Notes under the pieces: generated by a model
Told to the model about the DNA's origin: nothing
Database searches by the model: none
What the model saw: only the letters and a program-made list of their open reading frames with translations
Translations under genes and position numbers: made by a program
Shown here: in pieces, positions 1 to 6,148 of the stretch
Layout of the letters: each line of letters begins with the position of its first letter
Numbering within the stretch: position 1 is the stretch's first letter
DNA from: Lachnospiraceae bacterium
Lineage (GTDB): Bacteria > Bacillota > Clostridia > Lachnospirales > Lachnospiraceae
Direction of reading: 5' to 3'
NCBI GenBank assembly: GCA_003542935.1
Contig: DPJQ01000189.1
Location: 1 to 6,820 of the forward strand
Length of the DNA stretch: 6,820 nucleotides

Positions 1-52
1 CGACCTGTGCTGAACAGTTACATATTTTTCAGTAATTAAGAGGAATATCAGG

Positions 53-829
53 ATGAATGTAAAAAGTGAAACAGAATATACAAATGTTTCCACGCGTTAT
101 CCTTTTCTGGATAATCTGCGGGGAATGACACTGCTCAGCATGATCCTGTACCATGCCGTCTGGGACATGGTCTATATATTTGGTGCGCCCTGGGGCTGGT
201 TTCGCTCCCAGGGCGCTTATCTCTGGCAGCAAAGTATCTGCTGGACGTTTATTCTGTTGTCCGGTTTTTGCCAGGGACTGGCCCGACGGCCGGTGAAAAA
301 CGGTCTGAAAGTATTCGGGGCGGGGCTTCTGGTCACAGCAGCCACGCTGATTTTCATGCCCGCGGAGCGGGTAGTGTTCGGAGTGCTGACCCTCATTGGC
401 TCCTGTATGCTGCTGCTTGTGCCCATGCGGAGGATATTGGATTGTATACCTTCCGTTATGGGATGTATAGCCGGTTTTCTTCTGTTTGCGCTTTTCAAGG
501 GGATCAACGGCGGCTGGCTGGGGTTCTTTGACATTCCGCTGTTTCGTCTTCCCGGCTGGTTGTATGCCAATCTGTGCACTGCCTATCTGGGATTTCCTGC
601 GGGAGATTTTTATTCCACGGACTATTTCTCCCTGATTCCCTGGTTTTTTTTGTATCTGACGGGATATTTTATCTGCCGCCTGCTCGGCCAGGGAGGGAAA
701 CTGCGTCTGCCTGTTCAGAATCCTTTACCTGTATTTTCTTTTATGGGCAGGAATTCGCTGATCATTTATCTGCTGCATCAGCCGCTGGTTTACGGGGTGT
801 TGCTATGCGGTACGGTATTTTTTCCCTGA
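53..829 (+). CDS. DUF1624 / HGSNAT-catalytic-domain membrane protein (putative acyltransferase)
   Basis: This 258-residue protein is a multi-pass membrane protein of the heparan-alpha-glucosaminide N-acetyltransferase catalytic family (DUF1624). The family signature is at the N-terminus: FLDNLRGMTLLSMILYHAVW at residues 18-37, with R23-G24 and H34 followed by D38, the His corresponding to the proposed catalytic His of the human enzyme. Further family-like patches are FILLSGFCQG (66-75), an IG-containing helix near 111-125, and a terminal GRNSLIIYLLHQP (232-244). About six or seven hydrophobic segments are visible. The length fits short bacterial members. By family the protein would move an acyl group across or at the membrane onto a sugar or other acceptor, but the bacterial substrate is unknown. 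The start at 53 has AGAGG at 39-43, nine bases upstream. The gene probably ends its own transcription unit, because a separate promoter follows in the 149-base gap. I saw no clear promoter in the 52 bases before it. Confidence 0.85.
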   Translation: MNVKSETEYTNVSTRYPFLDNLRGMTLLSMILYHAVWDMVYIFGAPWGWFRSQGAYLWQQSICWTFILLSGFCQGLARRPVKNGLKVFGAGLLVTAATLIFMPAERVVFGVLTLIGSCMLLLVPMRRILDCIPSVMGCIAGFLLFALFKGINGGWLGFFDIPLFRLPGWLYANLCTAYLGFPAGDFYSTDYFSLIPWFFLYLTGYFICRLLGQGGKLRLPVQNPLPVFSFMGRNSLIIYLLHQPLVYGVLLCGTVFFP

Positions 830-879
830 AAATAACAGCTGCCGGCGGGCGGTTGGGAGACCGAAATCCATCTCCACGG

Positions 880-908
880 TTGATTTTTCTTTGCCGCTTG
901 CGTATAAT
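880..908 (+). promoter_or_regulatory. Sigma-A promoter for the MarR-led operon
   Basis: TTGATT at 880-885 (four of six matches to the -35 consensus) is followed by a 17-base spacer and a perfect TATAAT at 903-908. Transcription would begin near 914-916, giving a leader of about 63 bases before the MarR gene. It is the only strong promoter seen on the plus strand and lies just upstream of a closely spaced five-gene run, so it likely drives at least regulator, alcohol dehydrogenase and aldehyde dehydrogenase. Confidence 0.75.
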
Positions 909-921
909 ACTAACGGTCAGG

Positions 922-950
922 CGGCAGTATTTGCCATGCCGTTTTCGGCA
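922..950 (+). promoter_or_regulatory. Inverted-repeat leader of the MarR operon (possible operator or RNA hairpin)
   Basis: The transcribed leader contains CGGCA (922-926), TGCCG (937-941) and CGGCA (946-950). The central arm can pair with either flank. The downstream pairing is a tight hairpin, TGCCG-TTTT-CGGCA at 937-950, ending 11 bases before the GGGAGG ribosome binding site (962-967). The upstream pairing spans a 20-base imperfect palindrome (922-941) of about the size bound by MarR dimers, but only the outer five bases of each half match. Function is inferred from position only. A run of T does not follow, so it is not a terminator. Confidence 0.3.
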
Positions 951-978
951 GCCGGACAAAAGGGAGGTCATGCGGTGA

Positions 979-1404
979 ATGAAAGCGCGAGAATATGCTG
1001 AAGCATACATGCGGAATATGATTGCCCTGTGTATGCATCCCAGCCAGAAAAAAATAGAGCGTTTCAGCGGCGGCGAGCTGCTGATTCTGGCATTTTTGTC
1101 CTATCATAACAATAGCCTTTCTCCGAAAGAGATCTCACAGATCACCGGTACCAGTACTGCCCATGTAGCCAAGGCGCTGCGGAATCTGGAGGCCAAGGGG
1201 GAAGTACGGCGTCAGCCGGATTCTGCGGATGCCAGGAAAAAAGTGGTATCTGTCACGGAGGCAGGCGTAGAGCGGGTGGAGAATGCCCGGATGGAGATTC
1301 TGGATGATTTTAGCAGGATGATGGAAGTACTGGGCGAGGAGGACGCGGCTCAGCTTGTCCGTCTGTCCGGCCGTATCGTCCGGCTGGCAGAAGAGAGGAT
1401 GTAA
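979..1404 (+). CDS. MarR-family transcriptional regulator
   Basis: The 141-residue product has the size and layout of a MarR repressor: an N-terminal helical part (about 1-35), a winged helix-turn-helix and a C-terminal dimerisation helix (about 98-140). The DNA-binding part reads LSPKEISQITGTSTAHVAKA from residue 47 to 66, then the recognition-helix end LRNLEAKGEVRR. The wing follows, with the family's D-x-x-D-x-R pattern (D81, D84, R86) before VSVTEAG. No cysteine lies in the wing; C18 is the only cysteine, so classical OhrR-type two-cysteine sensing is not indicated. The start at 979 is preceded by GGGAGG at 962-967; an ATG at 970 is closed by TGA at 976 and is not the start. As first gene of the operon, 21 bases ahead of the alcohol dehydrogenase, it probably controls its own promoter at 880-908, responding to an alcohol, aldehyde, acid or lipophilic ligand. 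The ligand is not deducible. Confidence 0.9.
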   Translation: MKAREYAEAYMRNMIALCMHPSQKKIERFSGGELLILAFLSYHNNSLSPKEISQITGTSTAHVAKALRNLEAKGEVRRQPDSADARKKVVSVTEAGVERVENARMEILDDFSRMMEVLGEEDAAQLVRLSGRIVRLAEERM

Positions 1405-1425
1405 AAAAATTTACAGGAGAATATT

Positions 1426-2628
1426 ATGAAAAAATGGAAAACCTTATATTGTAGAACCTTTCAACTGGTGATGCGCATGGCATTGCCTTTTTTACCCTAC
1501 CGTGAGCCGAAGATGCTGCGCACCATGGACGAGGTGGCGAAGATCTGTGAGCGTCGCCGCATCCGCCGGGTTCTCCTGGTCACCGACTCCGGGATACGCG
1601 GGGCGGGCCTGACAGAAGAACTGGAGGAAAAGCTGGCCGAAAGGCAGATTGATTGCTTTGTCTATGACGGCACTGTGGCGAATCCCACGATCCATAATAT
1701 TGAGGAAGCCAGGGCGCTGTATGTAAAAACGGGCTGTCAGGCTGTGATCGGTTTCGGCGGCGGCTCCAGTATCGATTGTGCCAAAGTGGTGGGTGCGCGG
1801 ATTGCCAAACCGAGACAGACGGTACAGAAGATGCGGGGACTTTTGAAGGTGCACCGCCGTCTGCCCCTGCTCTTTGCGGTACCCACCACGGCGGGTACGG
1901 GCAGCGAGACCACGCTGGCGGCTGTGATTACGGATTCGGACAACCATCATAAATACCCGATCAATGATTTTGTGTTGATCCCCCGCTATGCGGTGCTGAA
2001 TGCGAAGGTCACACTGGGGCTGCCGCCTCATCTCACTTCCACCACAGGCATGGATGCCCTGACTCATGCCGTGGAGGCTTATATCGGAGGCACGACTACG
2101 AAAAAGACCCGCCGCTATGCCGAAAAGGCCGTTACCTGGATCTATCAGAATATTGAAACTGCCTGGCGGGACGGAAGCAGCGTTTTGGCGAGGAAGCGGA
2201 TGCTGTACGCTGCCTTTCTGGCCGGGGAGTCGTTCTCGATTTCCTATGTAGGCTATGTCCATGCCGTGGCCCATTCTCTGGGCGGCCTTTACGGCGTTCC
2301 CCACGGGCTGGCCAATGCCGTGATCCTGCCCTATTTTCTTGATTACTATGGAGAGACGATTGACGGAAAGCTGGCCGCCCTGGCCAGGAAATCGGGGATG
2401 GCGGATGAAGGGCTGGCAGACCACGAGGCGGCGGAGATGTTCCGCCGGTGGGTCAGAGATGTGAATCGCCGTATGGATATCCCGGAGCATATCCCGGAGA
2501 TTCGCGAGGAAGATATCCCCCGTCTGGCCGCCCATGCGGACAGGGAGGCGAATCCTCTCTATCCGGTGCCGGTGCTGATGGACAAAGAGGAGCTTGCGGC
2601 TATGTATCGGAAAGTGAAAGGAGAGTAG
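1426..2628 (+). CDS. Iron-containing (group III) alcohol dehydrogenase
   Basis: This 400-residue cytoplasmic NAD(P)-dependent enzyme would interconvert a primary alcohol and its aldehyde. Family motifs are in order: the dinucleotide-binding GFGGGSSIDCAK (109-120), PTTAGTGSE (153-161), GMDALTHAVEAYI (208-220) and HAVAHSLGGLYGVPHGLANA (279-298). By comparison with E. coli FucO the metal ligands are D210, H214, H279 and H293, all present, and H283 occupies the extra conserved His position, so the enzyme should be active. Total length is slightly above the usual 380-390 because of a basic, hydrophobic N-terminal lead of about 30 residues (starting MKKWKTLYCRTFQLVMR, then ALPFLPYREP). This lead is not a normal cleavable signal peptide. 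AGGAGA at 1415-1420 sits five bases before the ATG. The gene follows the MarR regulator by 21 bases and its stop lies three bases before the aldehyde dehydrogenase. The actual substrate is unknown. Confidence 0.93.
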   Translation: MKKWKTLYCRTFQLVMRMALPFLPYREPKMLRTMDEVAKICERRRIRRVLLVTDSGIRGAGLTEELEEKLAERQIDCFVYDGTVANPTIHNIEEARALYVKTGCQAVIGFGGGSSIDCAKVVGARIAKPRQTVQKMRGLLKVHRRLPLLFAVPTTAGTGSETTLAAVITDSDNHHKYPINDFVLIPRYAVLNAKVTLGLPPHLTSTTGMDALTHAVEAYIGGTTTKKTRRYAEKAVTWIYQNIETAWRDGSSVLARKRMLYAAFLAGESFSISYVGYVHAVAHSLGGLYGVPHGLANAVILPYFLDYYGETIDGKLAALARKSGMADEGLADHEAAEMFRRWVRDVNRRMDIPEHIPEIREEDIPRLAAHADREANPLYPVPVLMDKEELAAMYRKVKGE

Positions 2629-2631
2629 GGT

Positions 2632-3996
2632 ATGGAGGAACTGATGAGGCGTCACCGGGAGTTTATGGCATCCCGGAAAAGCTATGGGGTGGAGTATCGT
2701 CTGCGGGCCCTTGGCCGTTTGCAGGAAGCGATCCGCCATTATGAAGATGAGATCTGCCGGGCCGTTTACCTGGATTTAGGTAAAGCCCGTTCAGAGAGTT
2801 ATATGTGTGAGGTGGGATTGACCCTCGCAGAACTGTCCCATGTGAAGAGGCATTTGAAAAGATGGGCCAGGACGAGATACGTGGGCACCAGTCTGGCCAA
2901 TTTTCCGGCCAGCAGCAGGATCGTGCAGGAACCCTACGGCGTGGTGCTGATCATGTCTCCCTGGAATTATCCTTTCATGCTGTGCATGGAACCCCTGGTG
3001 GGAGCTATTGCTGCGGGCAACAGTGTGGTGCTCAAACCCTCCAACTATTCTCCGGCTACCTCGGCAGTGATAAAAAAAGTGGTGGCCCGGGCCTTTGAGC
3101 CGGGTCACGTTTCCGTGGTGGAGGGCGGAAGGGCCGAGAATACGGCGCTGCTGGAGCAGAAATTTGATTATATTTTCTTTACCGGAAGTAAGGAAGTAGG
3201 ACGGCTGGTCATGGAGAAGGCGTCGAAGCACCTGACTCCGGTTTCTCTGGAGCTGGGCGGCAAGAGTCCCTGCATTGTGGATCGGACCGCCAATCTGCGG
3301 ATGGCGGCGAAAAGGCTGGCCTACGGCAAATATTTGAACTGCGGGCAGACCTGTGTGGCTCCGGATTATCTGCTGATCGACGAGGCCGTCAAGGATGAAT
3401 TTCTCGTCCATTACCGCCGGGCCGTGGTGAGGATGTACGGTGAAGATCCGCTGGCCAATCCGGATTACGGAAAGATCATCAATGAGAAACATTTTCACAG
3501 GCTCTGCGGTCTGATGGACAGGGAGCGGATCGTGCTGGGAGGCCGCACGGAGCCGGATAAATTCCGCATCGAGCCCACGGTCATGGATCGGGTGACGGAG
3601 GCGGATGCCATCATGCAGGAGGAGATTTTCGGGCCGATCCTGCCGGTGCTGACTTTCCATTCTCTGGATGAGGCGGAACGGTTTGTGCTCGCCAGGCCCA
3701 AGCCTCTGGCCTGCTACGTGTTTACCTCCGATCCGGCGGTGGAGTGGCGTTTCCTGCGCTATGTGCCTTTTGGCGGCGGCTGTATCAACGATACCATCGC
3801 TCACCTGGTTTCCAAAACCATGGGCTTTGGCGGCGTGGGGGACAGCGGTATGGGGAGCTATCACGGGAAACGGAGTTTCCAGACATTCAGCCATGAGAAG
3901 AGCGTTTTGAAAAAATCCATGTTGGTGGATATGCCCATGCGGTATCAGCCTTATAAAAAGATTTATGATAAGATGGTGAAAATGATTATGCATTAA
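2632..3996 (+). CDS. Aldehyde dehydrogenase, class 3-like, NAD(P)-dependent
   Basis: The 454-residue product oxidises an aldehyde to its carboxylic acid. The short length and the absence of the N-terminal extension seen in 480-500-residue ALDHs point to the ALDH3-type group, which includes fatty and aromatic aldehyde dehydrogenases. Catalytic features are complete: SPWNYPF (109-115, oxyanion Asn112), LKPSNYSPATS (134-144, Lys135 in cofactor binding), FTGSKEVG (183-190), LELGGKSP (206-213, general-base Glu207), NCGQTC (236-241, nucleophile Cys241) and EEIFGP (330-335). The C-terminus (about 430-454) is basic and hydrophobic, ending in KIYDKMVKMIMH, reminiscent of the position where fatty aldehyde dehydrogenases carry a membrane anchor, though it is not a full transmembrane helix. 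AGGAG at 2619-2623 overlaps the end of the alcohol dehydrogenase gene and lies eight bases from the start; only three bases separate the genes, so translational coupling is likely. The pair can act on the same aldehyde from two sides. Confidence 0.93.
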   Translation: MEELMRRHREFMASRKSYGVEYRLRALGRLQEAIRHYEDEICRAVYLDLGKARSESYMCEVGLTLAELSHVKRHLKRWARTRYVGTSLANFPASSRIVQEPYGVVLIMSPWNYPFMLCMEPLVGAIAAGNSVVLKPSNYSPATSAVIKKVVARAFEPGHVSVVEGGRAENTALLEQKFDYIFFTGSKEVGRLVMEKASKHLTPVSLELGGKSPCIVDRTANLRMAAKRLAYGKYLNCGQTCVAPDYLLIDEAVKDEFLVHYRRAVVRMYGEDPLANPDYGKIINEKHFHRLCGLMDRERIVLGGRTEPDKFRIEPTVMDRVTEADAIMQEEIFGPILPVLTFHSLDEAERFVLARPKPLACYVFTSDPAVEWRFLRYVPFGGGCINDTIAHLVSKTMGFGGVGDSGMGSYHGKRSFQTFSHEKSVLKKSMLVDMPMRYQPYKKIYDKMVKMIMH

Positions 3997-4012
3997 AAGC
4001 AGGAGGTTTATG

Positions 4013-4714
4013 ATGCCTTTTTATTATTATTTTGATCCCACGTATATACTGGTGTTGATTGGCGTACTTTTGTGTATGGCGGCTTCCGCTAAGTTGAATG
4101 CCACCTACAACAAATATCAGAGGATCCGGAGTTACAGCGGTATGACCGGGGCGGAGGCGGCTCAGCGGATTTTGTATCAGGCCGGGATACGGGATGTGCG
4201 TGTGGAGCATATTTCCGGCAATCTGACCGATCATTACGATCCGAGGAATAAGGTGCTGCGGCTGTCTGATACCACCTATGGCTCCGCATCGGTGGCGGCG
4301 GTGGGGGTGGCGGCCCACGAGTGCGGCCATGCCATGCAGCATGCCCACGGCTATATACCTCTTTCCCTGCGTTCCGCCCTGGTGCCGGTGGCAAATTTCG
4401 GGTCGGCCATCGCCTGGCCCCTGATCCTGTTCGGATTGCTCATAGGAAGCCGTTCTTCCGGTATGCTGATTACGGCGGGGATCCTGGCTTTTTCGGCCGC
4501 GGTGCTGTTTCAGATCGTCACCCTTCCCGTGGAATTTAACGCTTCGGGCCGGGCCCTGCGCATGCTGGAAGATAACGGTATCCTGCAGAGCGAGGAAATA
4601 CGGATGACCAGGAAAGTACTGTCAGCGGCGGCCCTGACCTATGTGGCCGGTGCGGCTTCGGCTATTCTGCAGCTGGTCAGAATATTGCTTTTGACAAACC
4701 GGCGCAGAGACTGA
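4013..4714 (+). CDS. Membrane zinc metallopeptidase, YugP family (Zn_peptidase_2)
   Basis: This protein of 233 residues (from ATG 4013) matches the Bacillus YugP-like neutral zinc metallopeptidase family. An N-terminal membrane segment (about 5-24) follows FYYYFDPTY, then a soluble part with YSGMTGAEAAQRIL and the SGNLTDHYDPRNKVLRLS stretch (68-85) typical of the family. The zinc site HECGH is at 102-106, and LPVEFNAS (171-178) provides the likely third ligand or partner Glu174. Two hydrophobic segments lie at about 129-146 and 149-169, and another at 204-227, so the catalytic site probably sits at the membrane surface as in HtpX-type enzymes. Two tandem ATGs occur (4010 and 4013). AGGAGG at 4001-4006 is three bases from the first and six from the second, so I chose 4013. 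It follows the aldehyde dehydrogenase by 16 bases. Its substrate, and any link to aldehyde metabolism, are unknown; protein quality control is a guess from the fold. Confidence 0.9.
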   Translation: MPFYYYFDPTYILVLIGVLLCMAASAKLNATYNKYQRIRSYSGMTGAEAAQRILYQAGIRDVRVEHISGNLTDHYDPRNKVLRLSDTTYGSASVAAVGVAAHECGHAMQHAHGYIPLSLRSALVPVANFGSAIAWPLILFGLLIGSRSSGMLITAGILAFSAAVLFQIVTLPVEFNASGRALRMLEDNGILQSEEIRMTRKVLSAAALTYVAGAASAILQLVRILLLTNRRRD

Positions 4715-4744
4715 TGACGGAAAGACGCGGCGGTATTTGAAGAC

Positions 4745-4758
4745 AGGAGGATTTATTG
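4745..4758 (+). promoter_or_regulatory. Ribosome binding site fixing a TTG start
   Basis: A perfect AGGAGG at 4745-4750 is followed by five bases and TTG at 4756-4758. An in-frame TGA at 4738-4740 closes the frame upstream, no ATG or GTG lies between, and the next in-frame ATG is about 90 codons inside conserved sequence. The TTG is therefore the start of the CmpB-family gene. Confidence 0.85.
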
Positions 4759-6072
4759 CATTATACAAACACAGATTTAGTATTATTCTTTCTCATTTAT
4801 TCATTTCTGGGATGGGTGACGGAAGTGTTGGTGGTATCCCTACGGCAGAAACATTTCTGCAACAGGGGTTTCTATAACCTTCCGGTCTGCCCCTCCTACG
4901 GGGTGATCCTTGACATCCTGCTGCTGGCTCTGCCGACGCTGCAGGGACATTTTTTTATCCAGTATCTGACCACCCTGGTAGTTCTGGCGGCGGTACACTA
5001 CTATTCCGGGGCCACCGTGCGCATGACCTGGGGGCGCAGTATGTGGCGATATGAGCGAAATAATATGTTCGGCGGCGGAAAGCTGGGATTTTTTTATTCC
5101 TGTATCCTGGCGGCGGCAGCGCTGCTGACCTTTTATCTTGTGCATCCGATGCTGTTTGTGATGGTGAAGCTGATTCCCATGGCCGTGAGGAATGTGATTG
5201 CCGTCACAGGTATGGTGCTCCTGGCGGCAGACCATCTCTCTATTCTGTATGCCGTCGTACATAACCGGAAAAATAAAAACGGGCTGCTCCGGTACCGCAG
5301 GGAAAATCAAAAGTCCAAGGGGGCGTTTGGCAGCAGGCTTTACGCCATCATCTGGCACAGGCTGGACATGGCTTATCCGGAAATGGAAATCGATCGCGCG
5401 GAGCCGGGGGATCTTACCTTTGCCAAAGGAATCTGTTTTGACAAAATGGTATGGGTCTTTGTGATCTGTGCTCTGGGTGGGGATATGATTGAGACGGTGT
5501 TCTGCCGCTTTTCGGCGGGGCACTGGATGAGCCGCTCCAGTGTGATCTACGGCCCCTTCAGTATTGTGTGGGGATTTGGCGCCGTGCTTCTGACCATTGT
5601 GCTGGACAGTGTGGCGCTCAAAGATGACCGCTATGTGTTTGGGTTCGGCTGTCTTCTGGGCGGCGTCTATGAATATACGTGCAGCGTGTTCACGGAATTT
5701 TTCCTGGGTACCACTTTCTGGGATTACAGCGACATGCCTTTTAACATCGGCGGCCGGACAAATCTTTTGTTTTGCAGTTTCTGGGGAATCCTCTCGGTGG
5801 TGTGGGTAAAAATCTGCTACCCCAGGCTCAGCGCATTCATAGAAAAATTTCCTCCGCTGGGCGGGAAGATTGCCACCTGGGTATTGATCGCGGCCATTGT
5901 CTGTGACGGCCTGATCTCGGCCACAGCCATGGTGCGCTACACCCAGAGGGCCGAGGGCCAGGCTCCTGCAGGCTCTATCGGGGAGTTTGTGGATACTCAC
6001 TATCCGGACTGGATGATCGAAAAGATCTGGCCCAATATGCGAATTGATAATGTGAGGATCGGGGAGCGGTGA
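4756..6072 (+). CDS. CmpB-family multi-pass membrane protein ('putative ABC transporter permease'), internally duplicated
   Basis: The 438-residue product is a polytopic membrane protein of the ABC_trans_CmpB family, which is annotated as a permease but has no well-established function. The N-terminal half has the family opening LVLFFLIYSFLGWVTEV (8-24) and NRGFYNLPVCPSYG (36-49). A second, related unit begins at about 222: VFVICALGGDMIETVF (224-239), a GHW..R segment, YGPFSIVWGFGAV (255-267), and the family's closing block GGVYEYTCSVFTEF (292-305) plus FWDYSDMPFNIGGRTNL (311-327). The first unit lacks a clear copy of the WDYS block, so the halves look duplicated and diverged. A basic, polar linker (about 161-220) joins them. 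A last hydrophobic helix at 363-384 and a polar tail complete the protein. No ATP-binding gene is adjacent, so an ABC role is not supported here. It starts at TTG (see the ribosome binding site entry), 41 bases after the peptidase gene, and is the last gene of the plus-strand run. Confidence 0.82.
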   Translation: MHYTNTDLVLFFLIYSFLGWVTEVLVVSLRQKHFCNRGFYNLPVCPSYGVILDILLLALPTLQGHFFIQYLTTLVVLAAVHYYSGATVRMTWGRSMWRYERNNMFGGGKLGFFYSCILAAAALLTFYLVHPMLFVMVKLIPMAVRNVIAVTGMVLLAADHLSILYAVVHNRKNKNGLLRYRRENQKSKGAFGSRLYAIIWHRLDMAYPEMEIDRAEPGDLTFAKGICFDKMVWVFVICALGGDMIETVFCRFSAGHWMSRSSVIYGPFSIVWGFGAVLLTIVLDSVALKDDRYVFGFGCLLGGVYEYTCSVFTEFFLGTTFWDYSDMPFNIGGRTNLLFCSFWGILSVVWVKICYPRLSAFIEKFPPLGGKIATWVLIAAIVCDGLISATAMVRYTQRAEGQAPAGSIGEFVDTHYPDWMIEKIWPNMRIDNVRIGER

Positions 6073-6105
6073 GAGACGGATCCGGCAGAAGATGAAGTGC
6101 TGTGT

Positions 6106-6135
6106 AAAAATGCCGCCGAAATGATTTCGGCGGCA
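6106..6135 (-). terminator. Intrinsic terminator of the HAD gene at the convergent junction
   Basis: TGCCGCCGAA (6111-6120), a five-base ATGAT loop and TTCGGCGGCA (6126-6135) form a perfect ten-base-pair GC-rich stem; one more A-T pair can close a three-base loop. On the minus strand it is followed by TTTTT (6110-6106), giving a classical terminator 13 bases after the HAD stop. On the plus strand the sequence after the hairpin has no adjacent T-run, so it may at best slow transcription arriving from the CmpB-family gene. Confidence 0.85.
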
Positions 6136-6148
6136 CACGGGCAGGTCT

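Noticed and set aside
1..52. Promoter search upstream of the DUF1624 gene
   Set aside because: CTGAAC and TAATTA are spaced like a promoter but match consensus poorly, and the latter runs into the ribosome binding site.
856..890. GGAGA...TCTCC repeat followed by a T-rich patch, as a terminator for the first gene
   Set aside because: The stem is only five base pairs with a ten-base loop, and the T-rich stretch is separated from it and overlaps the -35 region of the promoter.
1401..1414. GTAAA-AAAA-TTTAC inverted repeat over the MarR stop codon
   Set aside because: Five-base arms in an A/T-rich patch are easily due to chance, and the site is far downstream of the operon promoter.
1492..2739. 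Long antisense open frame (415 codons) opposite the alcohol dehydrogenase gene
   Set aside because: It mirrors a gene with complete family motifs, and its translation is rich in H, R, P and Q with no recognisable motif. It is a shadow of codon use on the plus strand.
2791..3993. Antisense open frame (400 codons) opposite the aldehyde dehydrogenase gene
   Set aside because: Same composition pattern and no motif; the opposite strand has every catalytic residue of an aldehyde dehydrogenase.
4291..4314. G-rich run in the zinc peptidase gene as a possible G-quadruplex
   Set aside because: Mostly GG steps with one longer G-run, explained by Val/Ala/Gly codons just before the HECGH motif.
4691..4696. 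TTGACA, a perfect -35 hexamer, at the end of the zinc peptidase gene
   Set aside because: The region 16-18 bases downstream (around 4713-4720, ATGACG) has nothing like TATAAT, so it does not support a separate promoter for the CmpB-family gene.
4840..6138. Antisense open frame (432 codons) opposite the CmpB-family gene
   Set aside because: Its start lies inside the convergent junction and overlaps the terminator hairpin, and the translation is polar, His- and Arg-rich and featureless. The plus-strand frame shows clear membrane segments and family motifs.
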